A stretch of 30,937 bases of DNA from a virus. Shown here piece by piece: positions 15,032-23,308 of the stretch; positions within the stretch are counted from its first letter, which is position 1, and each line of letters starts with the position of its first letter. Below the pieces are notes generated by a model. The model did not search any database, had not been told where the DNA came from, and saw only the letters and a list, made by a program, of their open reading frames with translations. Location of the stretch: the IMG/VR virus record IMGVR_UViG_3300024262_000162, positions 1-30,937 of that record; one strand, given 5' to 3'. The translations under genes were made by a program, and so were the position numbers.

Positions 15032-15694
15032 TTATGTTGTCTCAACGCTAAACATTTGAGATTTCTTATCAAAATAAGTATTATGGAAATCCCACATTTC
15101 CGTTTCAACATTACTCATAAGATTCAACAATTGCGTCCCGGTTGCCAACGGATAGATCTTTTTAAAATAATCAATGAAAATATATTCATCATCAACCTGT
15201 GCATCTATCATATCTTCACTAGCATGGAACGACTGAACTGTCACTTTATATAAAGTCTCATTAGAAAATATAGCTCTTTCTATTCCAGAAACAATATAAG
15301 ATGGATATTTTTCAAATTCATTCGGTCTTAATGTTGTAGGAAATATGACCAGATCATTATACAACGGTTGCATAAATAATTGACCCGGAATCACAAAAGA
15401 TGTATTCAATTCTAATATCCTCCCCCTTTCATCTCGAACAGGAGAAATATTAGTAATCGGTTCACAGAATGCAGCTGGAAACATATATATTTTGTGCCAT
15501 TTATACCCACTGTACTCGCCAATTATTTCATACGCACCACTCTCGAATTTATCTTCTTCCTTGATGCTGTTTGTATAATCTAATCGATAATACGTACATG
15601 GATAGACAACATATTCCGTTCCATAAAAACGATAAATGAGTTCATGGAATTCATTCATGTAATCTATTGCCATTATAGAATTTTCAACTGCCAT
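15032..15694 (-). CDS. Unknown baseplate-region protein (220 aa)
   Basis: The ATG at 15694, preceded by AGGAG 5 bases upstream, is preferred over an earlier codon at 15724 without such a site. The protein is beta-rich with many Tyr and Phe residues (YVVYPCTYYRL, EYSGYKWHKIYMFPAAFC) and a C-terminal helical end. Its place between gp25 and gp6 equivalents is where other phages encode gp53 or small wedge proteins, but I see no gp53 motif, so I leave it unnamed. Co-transcription makes a virion or assembly role likely. Confidence 0.75.
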   Translation of the reverse strand: MAVENSIMAIDYMNEFHELIYRFYGTEYVVYPCTYYRLDYTNSIKEEDKFESGAYEIIGEYSGYKWHKIYMFPAAFCEPITNISPVRDERGRILELNTSFVIPGQLFMQPLYNDLVIFPTTLRPNEFEKYPSYIVSGIERAIFSNETLYKVTVQSFHASEDMIDAQVDDEYIFIDYFKKIYPLATGTQLLNLMSNVETEMWDFHNTYFDKKSQMFSVETT

Positions 15695-15742
15695 TATATC
15701 TCCTAAATTTAATTTTCCCACCAACCACCCTTATTCGAAACC

Positions 15743-16129
15743 TCAGTCGTCTTTAATTAAAGATGAATATCCACTTTTATCAAACAGAAATTGTGATGTT
15801 CTCTTCACTCCTTGGAATTCAACATATAGCTCTAATATAAAACTTTTATCATTACTAGTAACTATGTTTAAATTTCTCAATTTTAAACCGGGAATATGTT
15901 GACTCATAACATTTCTAACATCATTCTCGAGATTTTCCATTGTGATATCATCGAAAGGCTCCCATATATATCTAAATAAATTGGAGCCGAGTTCTGGATC
16001 GAATGGATATGTTTCTAACATAATTCCAAAAATCTTTTCTAACGCATCTATCATCACATCAATATCATAGACCTCAAGAAAATCACCATAATCAGTAATT
16101 TGATTTTTAATTCTTCTTAATCCTATCAT
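15743..16129 (-). CDS. Baseplate wedge protein, gp25/gpW family (128 aa)
   Basis: The length and the central motif YPFDPELGSNLFRYIWEP followed by DDIT match the GPW/gp25 family; the (P/E)-x-x-G-S and (E/D)-P residues form its most conserved loop. In T4 and P2 this protein clamps the wedge core to the sheath base, starting sheath polymerisation. The remainder is the usual alternation of helix and strand. The ATG overlaps the stop of the preceding 68-codon frame (ATGA), so its translation depends on ribosomes finishing that frame. Confidence 0.92.
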   Translation of the reverse strand: MIGLRRIKNQITDYGDFLEVYDIDVMIDALEKIFGIMLETYPFDPELGSNLFRYIWEPFDDITMENLENDVRNVMSQHIPGLKLRNLNIVTSNDKSFILELYVEFQGVKRTSQFLFDKSGYSSLIKDD

Positions 16130-16332
16130 TTATAATTACCCCTCATCTCTGCAAGTGCTTTTCTTTGCTCTTCGAGACTTTTTGCTTTTAATTCCATTAA
16201 AACTGTAAATTCATAAACTGGCATTGATATTATATCTAGATACGAAATTTTTAGAACATCGATAGCGACTGCGACCTTTTCTATAAAATCTCTTCTAAAC
16301 GTATTAGAGTTTTTAGGTTCCGAATACCACAA
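16126..16332 (-). CDS. 68-codon frame, probably a +1 frameshift extension of the gp26-like gene
   Basis: This frame overlaps the end of the gp26-like gene by 20 bases in the +1 frame. Its first usable codon is a TTG at 16332 with no ribosome site, and the only ATG is about half-way through, also without one. Directly before the TTG is the string CAATTTTTTC: a ribosome on the second UUU can slip one base to UUC and continue into this frame (FLWYSEPKN), giving a fusion of about 323 residues. The segment has MPVYEFTVLMELKAKSLEEQ, like small tail-assembly chaperones. Its stop overlaps the gp25 ATG. Translation by reinitiation is the alternative. Confidence 0.6.
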   Translation of the reverse strand: MWYSEPKNSNTFRRDFIEKVAVAIDVLKISYLDIISMPVYEFTVLMELKAKSLEEQRKALAEMRGNYK

Positions 16333-17098
16333 GAAAAAATTGTTTTACGAAGTCTAACTCGAATTCATCATTATGTCCACAGTATGGACATCTATTAAGT
16401 ATTGTGACTGACACATCATACTTTCCATATTCTTTTAGATATGCTTCGTTGATCATTTTCTTATGTATACTAAATAAATTTTTAGAAACGACCATTGAGT
16501 AATCAATTTCATTTTCCTCAATAGAAAGAATATAATTTCCATCTTGATTTGTGACATCAAGTTTTGCAATTTTTAAATATAGAGGTGTTAAAAGATCGTT
16601 TTCTGTTAATTTTTCATAGACCATGCTTTCATACTTCAATGTCGGCTGATGAACATATGCAACAACTCCCTCTGCCAATTCTACAGGAATTTCTTTTTCT
16701 AATAAATTATCTTTTCCTTTATACGCACATATATTAAATCCATTGGAAAGTTTTGTGCGTAGATTGTAGGATTTTTGACACCTTGGATTAATACACTGAT
16801 AATTTTCCAAGACATATTCATCCCCATAAGTAATTTGATAAAGACCCAATAACAACGCATCCCTATCTCTTGTTGATGTTGTTTTTAAAAATTCATCAAA
16901 CGATGGTTTGTTTTCATCTGCGATTGCATCATAGATAATTTCGTTGAGCTTAATTGATATTGGACCATTTGAAGCCAGCAGTGAACTTTTCATATTGGCT
17001 TCTTCTCCCAAACTGAGACTCCTGACTCTAAACTTGTTTTTTGATTGAGGGCAAATTACCTCAATCTCAGGAACTTGAATATTTACACCTTTAAACAT
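16313..17098 (-). CDS. Baseplate hub assembly protein, T4 gp26 family (261 aa)
   Basis: The N-terminal part carries KFRVRSLSLGEEANMKSSL and later TRDRDALLLGLYQITYGDEY, hallmarks of the T4-type baseplate (gp26) family. Two Cys pairs, CINPRC and CPYC with CGHND, probably bind zinc: one mid-protein, one near the C-terminus. The ATG at 17098 is used because GGAGG lies 10 bases upstream inside the longer frame that begins at 17113. A diverged copy of the GAACAAAA element lies just upstream. The gene ends in a slippery T6C string, where a shift into the +1 frame would extend it. It probably helps hub or wedge assembly. Confidence 0.8.
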   Translation of the reverse strand: MFKGVNIQVPEIEVICPQSKNKFRVRSLSLGEEANMKSSLLASNGPISIKLNEIIYDAIADENKPSFDEFLKTTSTRDRDALLLGLYQITYGDEYVLENYQCINPRCQKSYNLRTKLSNGFNICAYKGKDNLLEKEIPVELAEGVVAYVHQPTLKYESMVYEKLTENDLLTPLYLKIAKLDVTNQDGNYILSIEENEIDYSMVVSKNLFSIHKKMINEAYLKEYGKYDVSVTILNRCPYCGHNDEFELDFVKQFFLVVFGT

Positions 17099-17122
17099 TA
17101 AAAAGACCTCCATTGTTTAATT

Positions 17123-17140
17123 AAGTTTAATTTTGTTCTC
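17123..17140 (-). promoter_or_regulatory. Diverged copy of the GAACAAAA element before the gp26-like gene
   Basis: The minus strand reads GAGAACAAAATTAAACTT between the tube terminator and the gp26 ribosome site. It matches the repeated GAACAAAAATAAA element with one base missing. Its place right after a terminator fits a restart of transcription for the baseplate genes. Confidence 0.35.
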
Positions 17141-17158
17141 TATTTCTTTGTTTTTAAC

Positions 17159-17197
17159 AAAAAAAATGAGGGACAAGTCTTATGACCAATCCCTCAT
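17159..17197 (-). terminator. Intrinsic terminator after the tail tube gene
   Basis: On the minus strand ATGAGGGA, a 16-base loop, TCCCTCAT is a perfect 8-bp stem followed by a run of T. It lies 23 bases after the tail tube stop codon and splits the tail operon, so that tube and upstream genes can be expressed at a higher level than baseplate genes. Confidence 0.88.
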
Positions 17198-17220
17198 TCG
17201 TGTCCTGGAGAAGAAATATT

Positions 17221-17991
17221 TTAATTGGTTTTATTTGGACCACCAAGTCCGCCTGTAGAGATGGCTTCTCTGATGCTCTTATAATCGAGAGTTTTAGTCA
17301 TGATTGTTACAACCTTAGTCATAACCCATGCATTATCCGCTTCCAGAGTGCAAAATACTTCATCAACGTTGAAATCAACATCGATTTCAACCTTGTCATT
17401 AGTTGTAACATCACCACCATATGAATCGAGAGGAACTTTGTTTGGGAAGCAACCTGTGAAACAGAATGCAACTTCGACATCTTTCTCGCTTGGATTCATG
17501 GATGGTCTCATAGTCCAATAGTAAAGGGATGCAGCATACTGACTCTTTGTGTATGCGCCTGCTTTAAGGGCAGAAACGTGATGTCTTACTGACCTTGCAA
17601 TTTTTCCCCACGAATATAGTATCTTTCCAATTGGAATTCCACTGAATTCTGTAAATCTAACTGTTAACGAATCACCAACATCTATGTTGCTGACCACTGA
17701 CCACTTTTTGCCGCCAATCCCTGTGAGTGTAGTTTTGTTAATAGTAACAGCTGGAACCGTGACAGAGAGTGCTGTTGCACTCAATAATTTATTAAAAGAA
17801 GTTTTTCCAAAACCAAGCTGGTTGATTGTTTCTCCTGTCAGTGATTCTGGCAGGTCTTGAAAATAACATCCAAAATAACCTGATATAAACGGATCTGCAG
17901 TTCCTTTGTTTGTACCACCAAATGTTTTTGTATATGGATTTGCATATAAATTGGCAAATGCTTGTTTGTCTGCGCCTGTATTTCTTGACAT
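17221..17991 (-). CDS. Tail tube protein, gp19-like (256 aa)
   Basis: The protein has the feel of a contractile tail inner tube subunit: an N-terminal segment with GYFGCYFQDLPESL, a central beta region with KKWSVVSNIDVGDSLTVRFT, a SWGKIARSVR helix, and a final strand of mixed hydrophobic and acidic residues. It is longer than T4 gp19 (163 aa), so it probably has extra loops or a domain facing the sheath. Base use is richer in G and C than in its neighbours, as often seen for abundant virion proteins. The ATG has GGGAGG upstream. It is followed by a strong terminator. Confidence 0.75.
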   Translation of the reverse strand: MSRNTGADKQAFANLYANPYTKTFGGTNKGTADPFISGYFGCYFQDLPESLTGETINQLGFGKTSFNKLLSATALSVTVPAVTINKTTLTGIGGKKWSVVSNIDVGDSLTVRFTEFSGIPIGKILYSWGKIARSVRHHVSALKAGAYTKSQYAASLYYWTMRPSMNPSEKDVEVAFCFTGCFPNKVPLDSYGGDVTTNDKVEIDVDFNVDEVFCTLEADNAWVMTKVVTIMTKTLDYKSIREAISTGGLGGPNKTN

Positions 17992-17997
17992 GGTATA

Positions 17998-18663
17998 TTA
18001 CCTCCCAATATTTCTTTTGCGTATCGCTCTTTTTGCCAAGCTCACACTCTGAACCGATTTATTTTTCAAATCATTTTTAACCGATTCAGCATTTTTTTGT
18101 TTTAAATCACTTAATAATTTGTATGACAAATATATTACGGCCATTATTGTTCCAACTGCAACAGACGATTTTGTTGCAAGTGTTAATGCTCTAATATTCA
18201 TCGTCCAAAGTTTATGTATAGTTTCTCTCTTTTCGACTGATAGATTATCCCATCCACTAGTCGATATAGCAAATCTTCCTGCCCTTCTGACATAAGCTAA
18301 CATCGCATTGGTTATGATCTTTAATTTCGAAATGAGCCATCTCTGACCTTTATCAGATTGTAAAGTTTTTGCGGTTTCAGAAACATCATCCACAAGCCTT
18401 TTAATTTTAGTTGATGTGTCTTTTGCATTATCCTTTAGATTTTCTCTACCTCTTTTCATTTCATCCACAACCTTATTAGATGCTGTTTCGCCAACCCATT
18501 TGATGGCAAATATTACACTAGCAGCCATTATTATTGTATTTATGGCTTTATTTGCGACAAATTTTAAAGATGCTCCCACGAATGCTGGTGCTTCACATAA
18601 ATGTCTCATTTCATCAAATTTGATGTCGTATGCTTCTATCATATATTCTAATTTAATATCCAT
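17998..18663 (-). CDS. Membrane-containing protein between sheath and tube genes (221 aa)
   Basis: A helical protein with one hydrophobic segment at about residues 39-58 (AINTIIMAASVIFAIKWVG), a long charged helix (about 70-110) and a second hydrophobic segment (about 162-184), ending in a very basic tail (AKRAIRKRNIGR). The N-terminus (MDIKLEYMIEAYDIKF) does not clearly share the FLAES motif of its three neighbours, but size, membrane segments and basic tail match them. The ATG has GAGG upstream, and genes here are 2-20 bases apart. No known family is recognised. It could be a virion protein that reaches the host membrane during infection. Confidence 0.72.
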   Translation of the reverse strand: MDIKLEYMIEAYDIKFDEMRHLCEAPAFVGASLKFVANKAINTIIMAASVIFAIKWVGETASNKVVDEMKRGRENLKDNAKDTSTKIKRLVDDVSETAKTLQSDKGQRWLISKLKIITNAMLAYVRRAGRFAISTSGWDNLSVEKRETIHKLWTMNIRALTLATKSSVAVGTIMAVIYLSYKLLSDLKQKNAESVKNDLKNKSVQSVSLAKRAIRKRNIGR

Positions 18664-18665
18664 AA

Positions 18666-19409
18666 TTACCTCGAAAGCCTTTCATCAAGTTTATTTATTC
18701 TGGTAAGAAGTTTTTGTCCTTTCTTCCCGGGAATAATTCTGATCATTCGCTTACTTGTATTTAGAGCAGTTTTAGACCTTTTCATCATTTGTTCCATTTC
18801 TTTTGCTGCATCGTCTGGGTCTTTTTTTCCTCTAATAGTATTGATATATCTTTTAACAATATTTACAATTCCGCGCATTATGGTTTTTCCAAGTGCCCAT
18901 GCCATTTTAAATACAGATATAGCAACCATTGATATAAGAGCAGTTGCAACTATGGAAAGAATTGTCGCTGCCACAGTATGTGCGGCCCCTGCTATTGTTG
19001 CGGACACTCCCACTTTTGCAGCCGTTGTTATTAATGATGTTCTGCTTTGTGTCAATATAGCTGCAACATACATATTACCTCTAGAAATTGCAGTTTTTAG
19101 TGTTTCTGCTTGCATTAGCATTTTTAATTGATCTGCTGCTGCCGAACCCACACTCTTAAGTTGAGATCCTAAAGAAATATATTGCTTTTTTATTTCAGTA
19201 ACATGTTTTCCTTTGAGTTCATCATCTTTTTCTTCTTCATTATCTTTGGCTGCCTCTTCAAAATATCTTTCCACTAAAGAGAAGTTATCATATTTTGCTA
19301 TTTTTGAGAGTTGGTGTGTCTCCAATATGCGCAGATTAGATTTAAGCAGATCATACTTAATAGATTCTGCTAAAAAATCAATTTCGCTTTTTGTGAATTC
19401 TAGTTTCAT
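18666..19409 (-). CDS. FLAES-family paralog B with hydrophobic region (247 aa)
   Basis: It begins MKLEFTKSEIDFLAESIKYD, the closest match to paralogs A and C, followed by the shared second helix (LETHQL) and a YDNFSLVERYFEE turn. The middle (about residues 85-180) is Ala-rich and hydrophobic with several possible membrane helices (TIAGAAHTVAATILSIVATA and onward). The C-terminal third is basic (KRSKTALNTSKRMIRIIPGK). It lies 20 bases after paralog C, with GGGGGAG before the ATG. The same architecture of N-terminal tag, helix, membrane region and basic tail recurs in all copies. Function unknown. Confidence 0.78.
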   Translation of the reverse strand: MKLEFTKSEIDFLAESIKYDLLKSNLRILETHQLSKIAKYDNFSLVERYFEEAAKDNEEEKDDELKGKHVTEIKKQYISLGSQLKSVGSAAADQLKMLMQAETLKTAISRGNMYVAAILTQSRTSLITTAAKVGVSATIAGAAHTVAATILSIVATALISMVAISVFKMAWALGKTIMRGIVNIVKRYINTIRGKKDPDDAAKEMEQMMKRSKTALNTSKRMIRIIPGKKGQKLLTRINKLDERLSR

Positions 19410-19429
19410 TTAACTCCCCCAATTTAAAA

Positions 19430-20488
19430 TTATTTTTTATTTTTAGAAGCTTTTTCTGCTCTCTTCTTCAAATGTTTCTTTCCAGATTTTTCTGCAACTT
19501 TCTTTATAACACCTACAGCAGATTTAATGGATGATGCATTAGGTTTTTTACCTTTTTTGCCACTTTCAAACATTTGTTTAATCTTAGCAACTAAATTTCT
19601 AATAACAGGAAATAACATTTTACCCAATACACCAATTCCAACTGCAGATAATATTGCCATTGCAGCTATAAGAGCATTCGCACTCATAATTGTTGCATTG
19701 TTGAAATTAGTCGTCCAATCTGCTGTTTTATTTGAAAATTCCGAATTAATAACTTCTCTCATTGAAACTGCTTGCTGCATTTGTTTTTCTACTTTTGGAT
19801 CGAGCATCATTCTTTTCAATGCTGCTCTATCTGCTTTTTCATATCCAAGTTTAATATAAAGAAATTGGGCAATTGTATTTCTTATTGATGATAACAAACT
19901 TTTCATATGGTTAAAAAATTCACCAAATTCTAAATCTTTCAATGCAGATAATGCTTTTTGCTTATTTTCTTTCATAGACTCTTTTCCAGAATTAAACAGT
20001 TTATCATATCTGTCTTTAAATCTTTTTGAATTATCGGATACAGTTTTTAATATAGCACCACCCTGGGCAAGTTCTGCCTTTTTTTGATATCTTTTTTCTA
20101 TTGCTTTAAAATCTGCATCTTTGGCATTAAGTTCACCAAGCATTTTATAATATAATGATTGTCCATATGCCCATAATTCTTCATATGCCATTTTATAAAA
20201 TTTAGCAATTTCCTTTTTACTTGCATGTAAATATTCTTTTGCTTTTTCCATTTCTTTCATATTTCTTTCTGCATTTTTAGCACGCATTGCTTCTTTCCCA
20301 ATGGTTGACAATCCTGCATTACTCACTTTTTCTTCTTTTAAATATTTCTTAACAATTGATAAATTATCACATTCTAATATAGTAACAAGTTGTTTAGATT
20401 CTAATAGACCAATATTATCTTTAACCGTGCAATATTTAATTGATTCTGCTAAAAAATTTAATTCACTTTTGGTAAACTGAACTTTCAT
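19430..20488 (-). CDS. FLAES-family paralog C with long coiled coil (352 aa)
   Basis: It begins MKVQFTKSELNFLAESIKYC and continues with the shared LLESKQLVTILECDNLSIVK segment. A long Lys/Glu/Ala-rich region (about residues 60-245) looks like helical bundles or coiled coil. A single hydrophobic region at about 265-300 (NALIAAMAILSAVGIGVLG) is followed by a strongly basic tail (KKHLKKRAEKASKNKK). It is the longest copy; the extra length is in the helical part, before the membrane segment. The ATG has AAGGAG upstream, and the gene is 13 bases from paralog D. Function unknown. Confidence 0.78.
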   Translation of the reverse strand: MKVQFTKSELNFLAESIKYCTVKDNIGLLESKQLVTILECDNLSIVKKYLKEEKVSNAGLSTIGKEAMRAKNAERNMKEMEKAKEYLHASKKEIAKFYKMAYEELWAYGQSLYYKMLGELNAKDADFKAIEKRYQKKAELAQGGAILKTVSDNSKRFKDRYDKLFNSGKESMKENKQKALSALKDLEFGEFFNHMKSLLSSIRNTIAQFLYIKLGYEKADRAALKRMMLDPKVEKQMQQAVSMREVINSEFSNKTADWTTNFNNATIMSANALIAAMAILSAVGIGVLGKMLFPVIRNLVAKIKQMFESGKKGKKPNASSIKSAVGVIKKVAEKSGKKHLKKRAEKASKNKK

Positions 20489-20501
20489 AATATTTTCTCC
20501 T

Positions 20502-21263
20502 TTAATTTTTCTTTTTCGTTAATAGAGATTTGCTAGCAGAATCAATACTTTTAACAAAACTTTTAACTGCTTGGTCTTTTTTAGCTGGCATATCTTTCAT
20601 AAAATTAAAAATTCTTTTAATTAATGATGCAATCATTTTAGCAAAAGCAACGCCTGTAGCAGTCAATGCAAACATCATCAAAACTATAGAAACATTCGCC
20701 AATATTCGAGATGAAGCTGAAAAACTTCCAGGTGTCATCATTTTATCTTTATCTTTCATTAATGCAACAGCATCAAATCTTAGTGCAATAGCATTTCTAT
20801 ATTCTCTTATAATTTTAACGGCTAATTTTTTAAAATCTTTCATATATGCAGCTTTATTTTCCTCTGCCGATGATTGTATTTTTCCTCTTAATGCATTTAA
20901 TTCTACTCTATATTTTTGTAAATCATTTTTTAATGATTCTGATTCTTTGGTAATTTTGTCAATTTTGTCGGCTGTTGTTGGCATGCCTGCTGCTTTCTTT
21001 ACACCTTTTAATGCGATATTTCCAACCAATACTGTCAGACCTGCCTCGATTATTTTCATAAGAGTGCTTAATAATGTCATGCCACCAAAAAATGTTAAAA
21101 GACCTTCTTGATAAACACATCCTTTTAATATATCGACATCCTTAACACACATGAGACTATCTATATGACAACATTCCATTAAGGAAATATTTTTTTCTAA
21201 ATAATTTAATCTAATGCTATCTGCAATAAAACGAGCATCAGATTTGTTAAGCGTTAATATCAT
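20502..21263 (-). CDS. FLAES-family paralog D, diverged (253 aa)
   Basis: The start MILTLNKSDARFIADSIRLN is a diverged form of the shared tag (FIADS in place of FLAES), followed by LMECCHIDSL and an Asp-rich turn. There are two hydrophobic regions, about residues 54-86 (LTFFGGMTLLSTLMKIIEAG) and 190-218, separated by a charged helical segment. The tail is Lys-rich. The ATG has GGAGG upstream. It follows the sheath gene after a perfect GC-rich hairpin. The opposite strand has a 193-codon open frame that is only a shadow of this gene's codon bias. Confidence 0.75.
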   Translation of the reverse strand: MILTLNKSDARFIADSIRLNYLEKNISLMECCHIDSLMCVKDVDILKGCVYQEGLLTFFGGMTLLSTLMKIIEAGLTVLVGNIALKGVKKAAGMPTTADKIDKITKESESLKNDLQKYRVELNALRGKIQSSAEENKAAYMKDFKKLAVKIIREYRNAIALRFDAVALMKDKDKMMTPGSFSASSRILANVSIVLMMFALTATGVAFAKMIASLIKRIFNFMKDMPAKKDQAVKSFVKSIDSASKSLLTKKKN

Positions 21264-21287
21264 TTATAATCCTCCAAATTGTATAAG

Positions 21288-21312
21288 GGGGTGGGATTTT
21301 GCACCCCACCCC
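21288..21312 (-). other. GC-rich hairpin between sheath and paralog D
   Basis: GGGGTGGG pairs with CCCACCCC, a perfect 8-bp stem with a 9-base loop, the most GC-rich hairpin in the window. There is no T-run on either side, so it is a weak terminator at best. Such hairpins often block 3' exonucleases and keep an upstream message (here sheath) stable, or reduce readthrough into genes needed in lower amounts. Confidence 0.6.
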
Positions 21313-21324
21313 ATTCTATATAAA

Positions 21325-23265
21325 TTACTGGATATAATGCCTTAAGAAAATCTTCTCAGTTGTTCTTGTTGGTTCAAGAATAACATCTACATTGAATATT
21401 TTTCTTTTTCTTTCTTCATCTGACGCATCGGCTTTTACTGAATAACTATAGAGACCACGCTGCTTCTTTACTGTTTCGAGGAATCCAGCAATTGCACTTT
21501 CAACCATTGCCCAAGTTTCTTCATCATTTTGTTCATAGATGAAGTTTCTGCAATATTTTCTCAATGCTCTATCAATATATAGAACTGCTCTAACAATATT
21601 GATATCCTGCATTGCACTTGGTTTACTCTGTGATGTTAACTGCTGCCAGAAAACTGGAAAGCCTTCTAATCTGACAATATAATTCAACTGAGCAAGATAT
21701 AGATTATCTCTCTGTGCTTGTTTTGGATTATATCTTAAATCTTTAACACTTTCACAGACACCTCTATTAAGACCAGCAAAAGCAAACCAAATAAAGGTTT
21801 CTTCATCACTCTGTGGAATAATGTAGCTAAGATGATATGAAGGTGAAACCCAAATATATCTTCCGCTATAATTATCATAAACTTTTGTATGGTTCGACCA
21901 CAGAGATATGTAGCTATTGTTATATGGATGATTCTGATATCTGGATGCAATAGCTGTTTGTGGATTAACATCATCACCATTATCTAACAGTGCTATACAA
22001 TCTTTTCTCAGGATTGATGCGAGATAATTAATATTATCTTTGACTGGTGTTGGATAGTTGGCATCAAATACTGTATCAAACAAAACGTTATCAATATCAT
22101 ATACGTTTTCATCATAATCACCAACATATGCTTTAGATAATGATTGTGTTGCAACATTTCCATCTAATTTGCCATTGATATCCCAGAGTGTTCCATCTGA
22201 TCCTGAACCCATTTCTTTCATGCTGAGATCTCCACCGCCAGCATATACTTCTGCTCCAAATTTGAAAATAATGTCATGAATGAGCGGATTATAAGGATCA
22301 ACTATTCCGTCGCCATAATGTGCGTAAAGTTTTCCTTCTACAGCACTTTTAATGACATCACCATCAAGAGCGGGAGTTGCGACCCATGTTCCACCAATTG
22401 TATTCCAAACAACATAATTTCCATCTAGCCCTGCGAAGCCCCCACGACCACCTCTTAATACAAGATAAGTATCACCATTGGCTGGTGCCAGAGGTGGTTC
22501 ATAAATCATATCAAGAACTTGGTTGACAGCTCCTGCAAGTTCATTTTCTACTTCGGCAACTAATTGATCATATGTTTTTCTATCACTAATTCCACATCTA
22601 AGATATAGACTAGTTCTTTCAAGCACATCTTCTATAAAAATGCTCTGTCCAAAATCGTCAACGATTCCGTCTTTGAAAGCAACTTCATGATATTCCATAA
22701 GAAGCAATGAACCATCGTCCTTTTCATAATAAAGATCGAGAATAAAAGTTTCTTCTTTATTCATAACCTTTGTCAATCTGAAATTAAGTCTATTGTAGTA
22801 TTCCCCGCGTCCGGTGGCAGTAAATATCATTGCCGGATGCCAATAATCCTGGGCTGGTGGTTCTGCTTTTGCATAGAAACTCTGCATTGCAGTGCTTCTA
22901 TCTGTAAAAATGTCCTGTGTAAAAGTAGTAGTGAAAGCTCCACCTGTTGGTTTTTGAAGTTGTACAGTTAAGTTTGCAACTTGAGCATCAGCAGGTAAAA
23001 CCCTCATACAATACATAGATCCAGAACTTGTGACATTCTTTTCGGCATTTATCATGCCTTGTCCGTAAGATGGACCATATTTGAAATAATTAGGTTCCCC
23101 GAAATTGGTTATTAGTGCTTGCTGATCTGGGCAGAAAATTATTTCATTATCTGGACCTTTATCAGCAAGGAACGCAATAAAACCAATGGACACTGGCACG
23201 TTCTGAACATATGAGTTTAAATCTGTAAAGCTTGAATAAGCTCCTGGGCTGATAGGAATAGCCAT
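21325..23265 (-). CDS. Tail sheath protein, gp18-like (646 aa)
   Basis: It has an N-terminal start typical of sheath proteins (ISPGAYSSFTD, then PVSIGFIAFLADKGPDNE), followed by a YGPSYGQGMINAEKNV segment and CMRVLPAD. The C-terminal domain carries EVFIW-like strands, an INIVRAVLYIDRALRKY helix, and a final strand-rich end (FNVDVILEPTRTTEKIF), as in the conserved subtilase-fold-independent sheath core. At 646 residues it is near T4 gp18 (659). The middle (about 200-400), with extra beta loops, is the variable outer part. A strong AGGAGG precedes the ATG, as expected for an abundant virion protein. Confidence 0.92.
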   Translation of the reverse strand: MAIPISPGAYSSFTDLNSYVQNVPVSIGFIAFLADKGPDNEIIFCPDQQALITNFGEPNYFKYGPSYGQGMINAEKNVTSSGSMYCMRVLPADAQVANLTVQLQKPTGGAFTTTFTQDIFTDRSTAMQSFYAKAEPPAQDYWHPAMIFTATGRGEYYNRLNFRLTKVMNKEETFILDLYYEKDDGSLLLMEYHEVAFKDGIVDDFGQSIFIEDVLERTSLYLRCGISDRKTYDQLVAEVENELAGAVNQVLDMIYEPPLAPANGDTYLVLRGGRGGFAGLDGNYVVWNTIGGTWVATPALDGDVIKSAVEGKLYAHYGDGIVDPYNPLIHDIIFKFGAEVYAGGGDLSMKEMGSGSDGTLWDINGKLDGNVATQSLSKAYVGDYDENVYDIDNVLFDTVFDANYPTPVKDNINYLASILRKDCIALLDNGDDVNPQTAIASRYQNHPYNNSYISLWSNHTKVYDNYSGRYIWVSPSYHLSYIIPQSDEETFIWFAFAGLNRGVCESVKDLRYNPKQAQRDNLYLAQLNYIVRLEGFPVFWQQLTSQSKPSAMQDINIVRAVLYIDRALRKYCRNFIYEQNDEETWAMVESAIAGFLETVKKQRGLYSYSVKADASDEERKRKIFNVDVILEPTRTTEKIFLRHYIQ

Positions 23266-23308
23266 ATCAATTCCTCCTAAAAATATTTTTTAACTTTTTC
23301 TGTTTTAA

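Noticed and set aside
15032-15694. Calling this gene gp53
   Set aside because: Position is suitable, but no gp53 residues or LysM-like part could be seen.
20530-21111. A 193-codon plus-strand frame
   Set aside because: It is antisense to paralog D, which has the ribosome site, family similarity and operon context.
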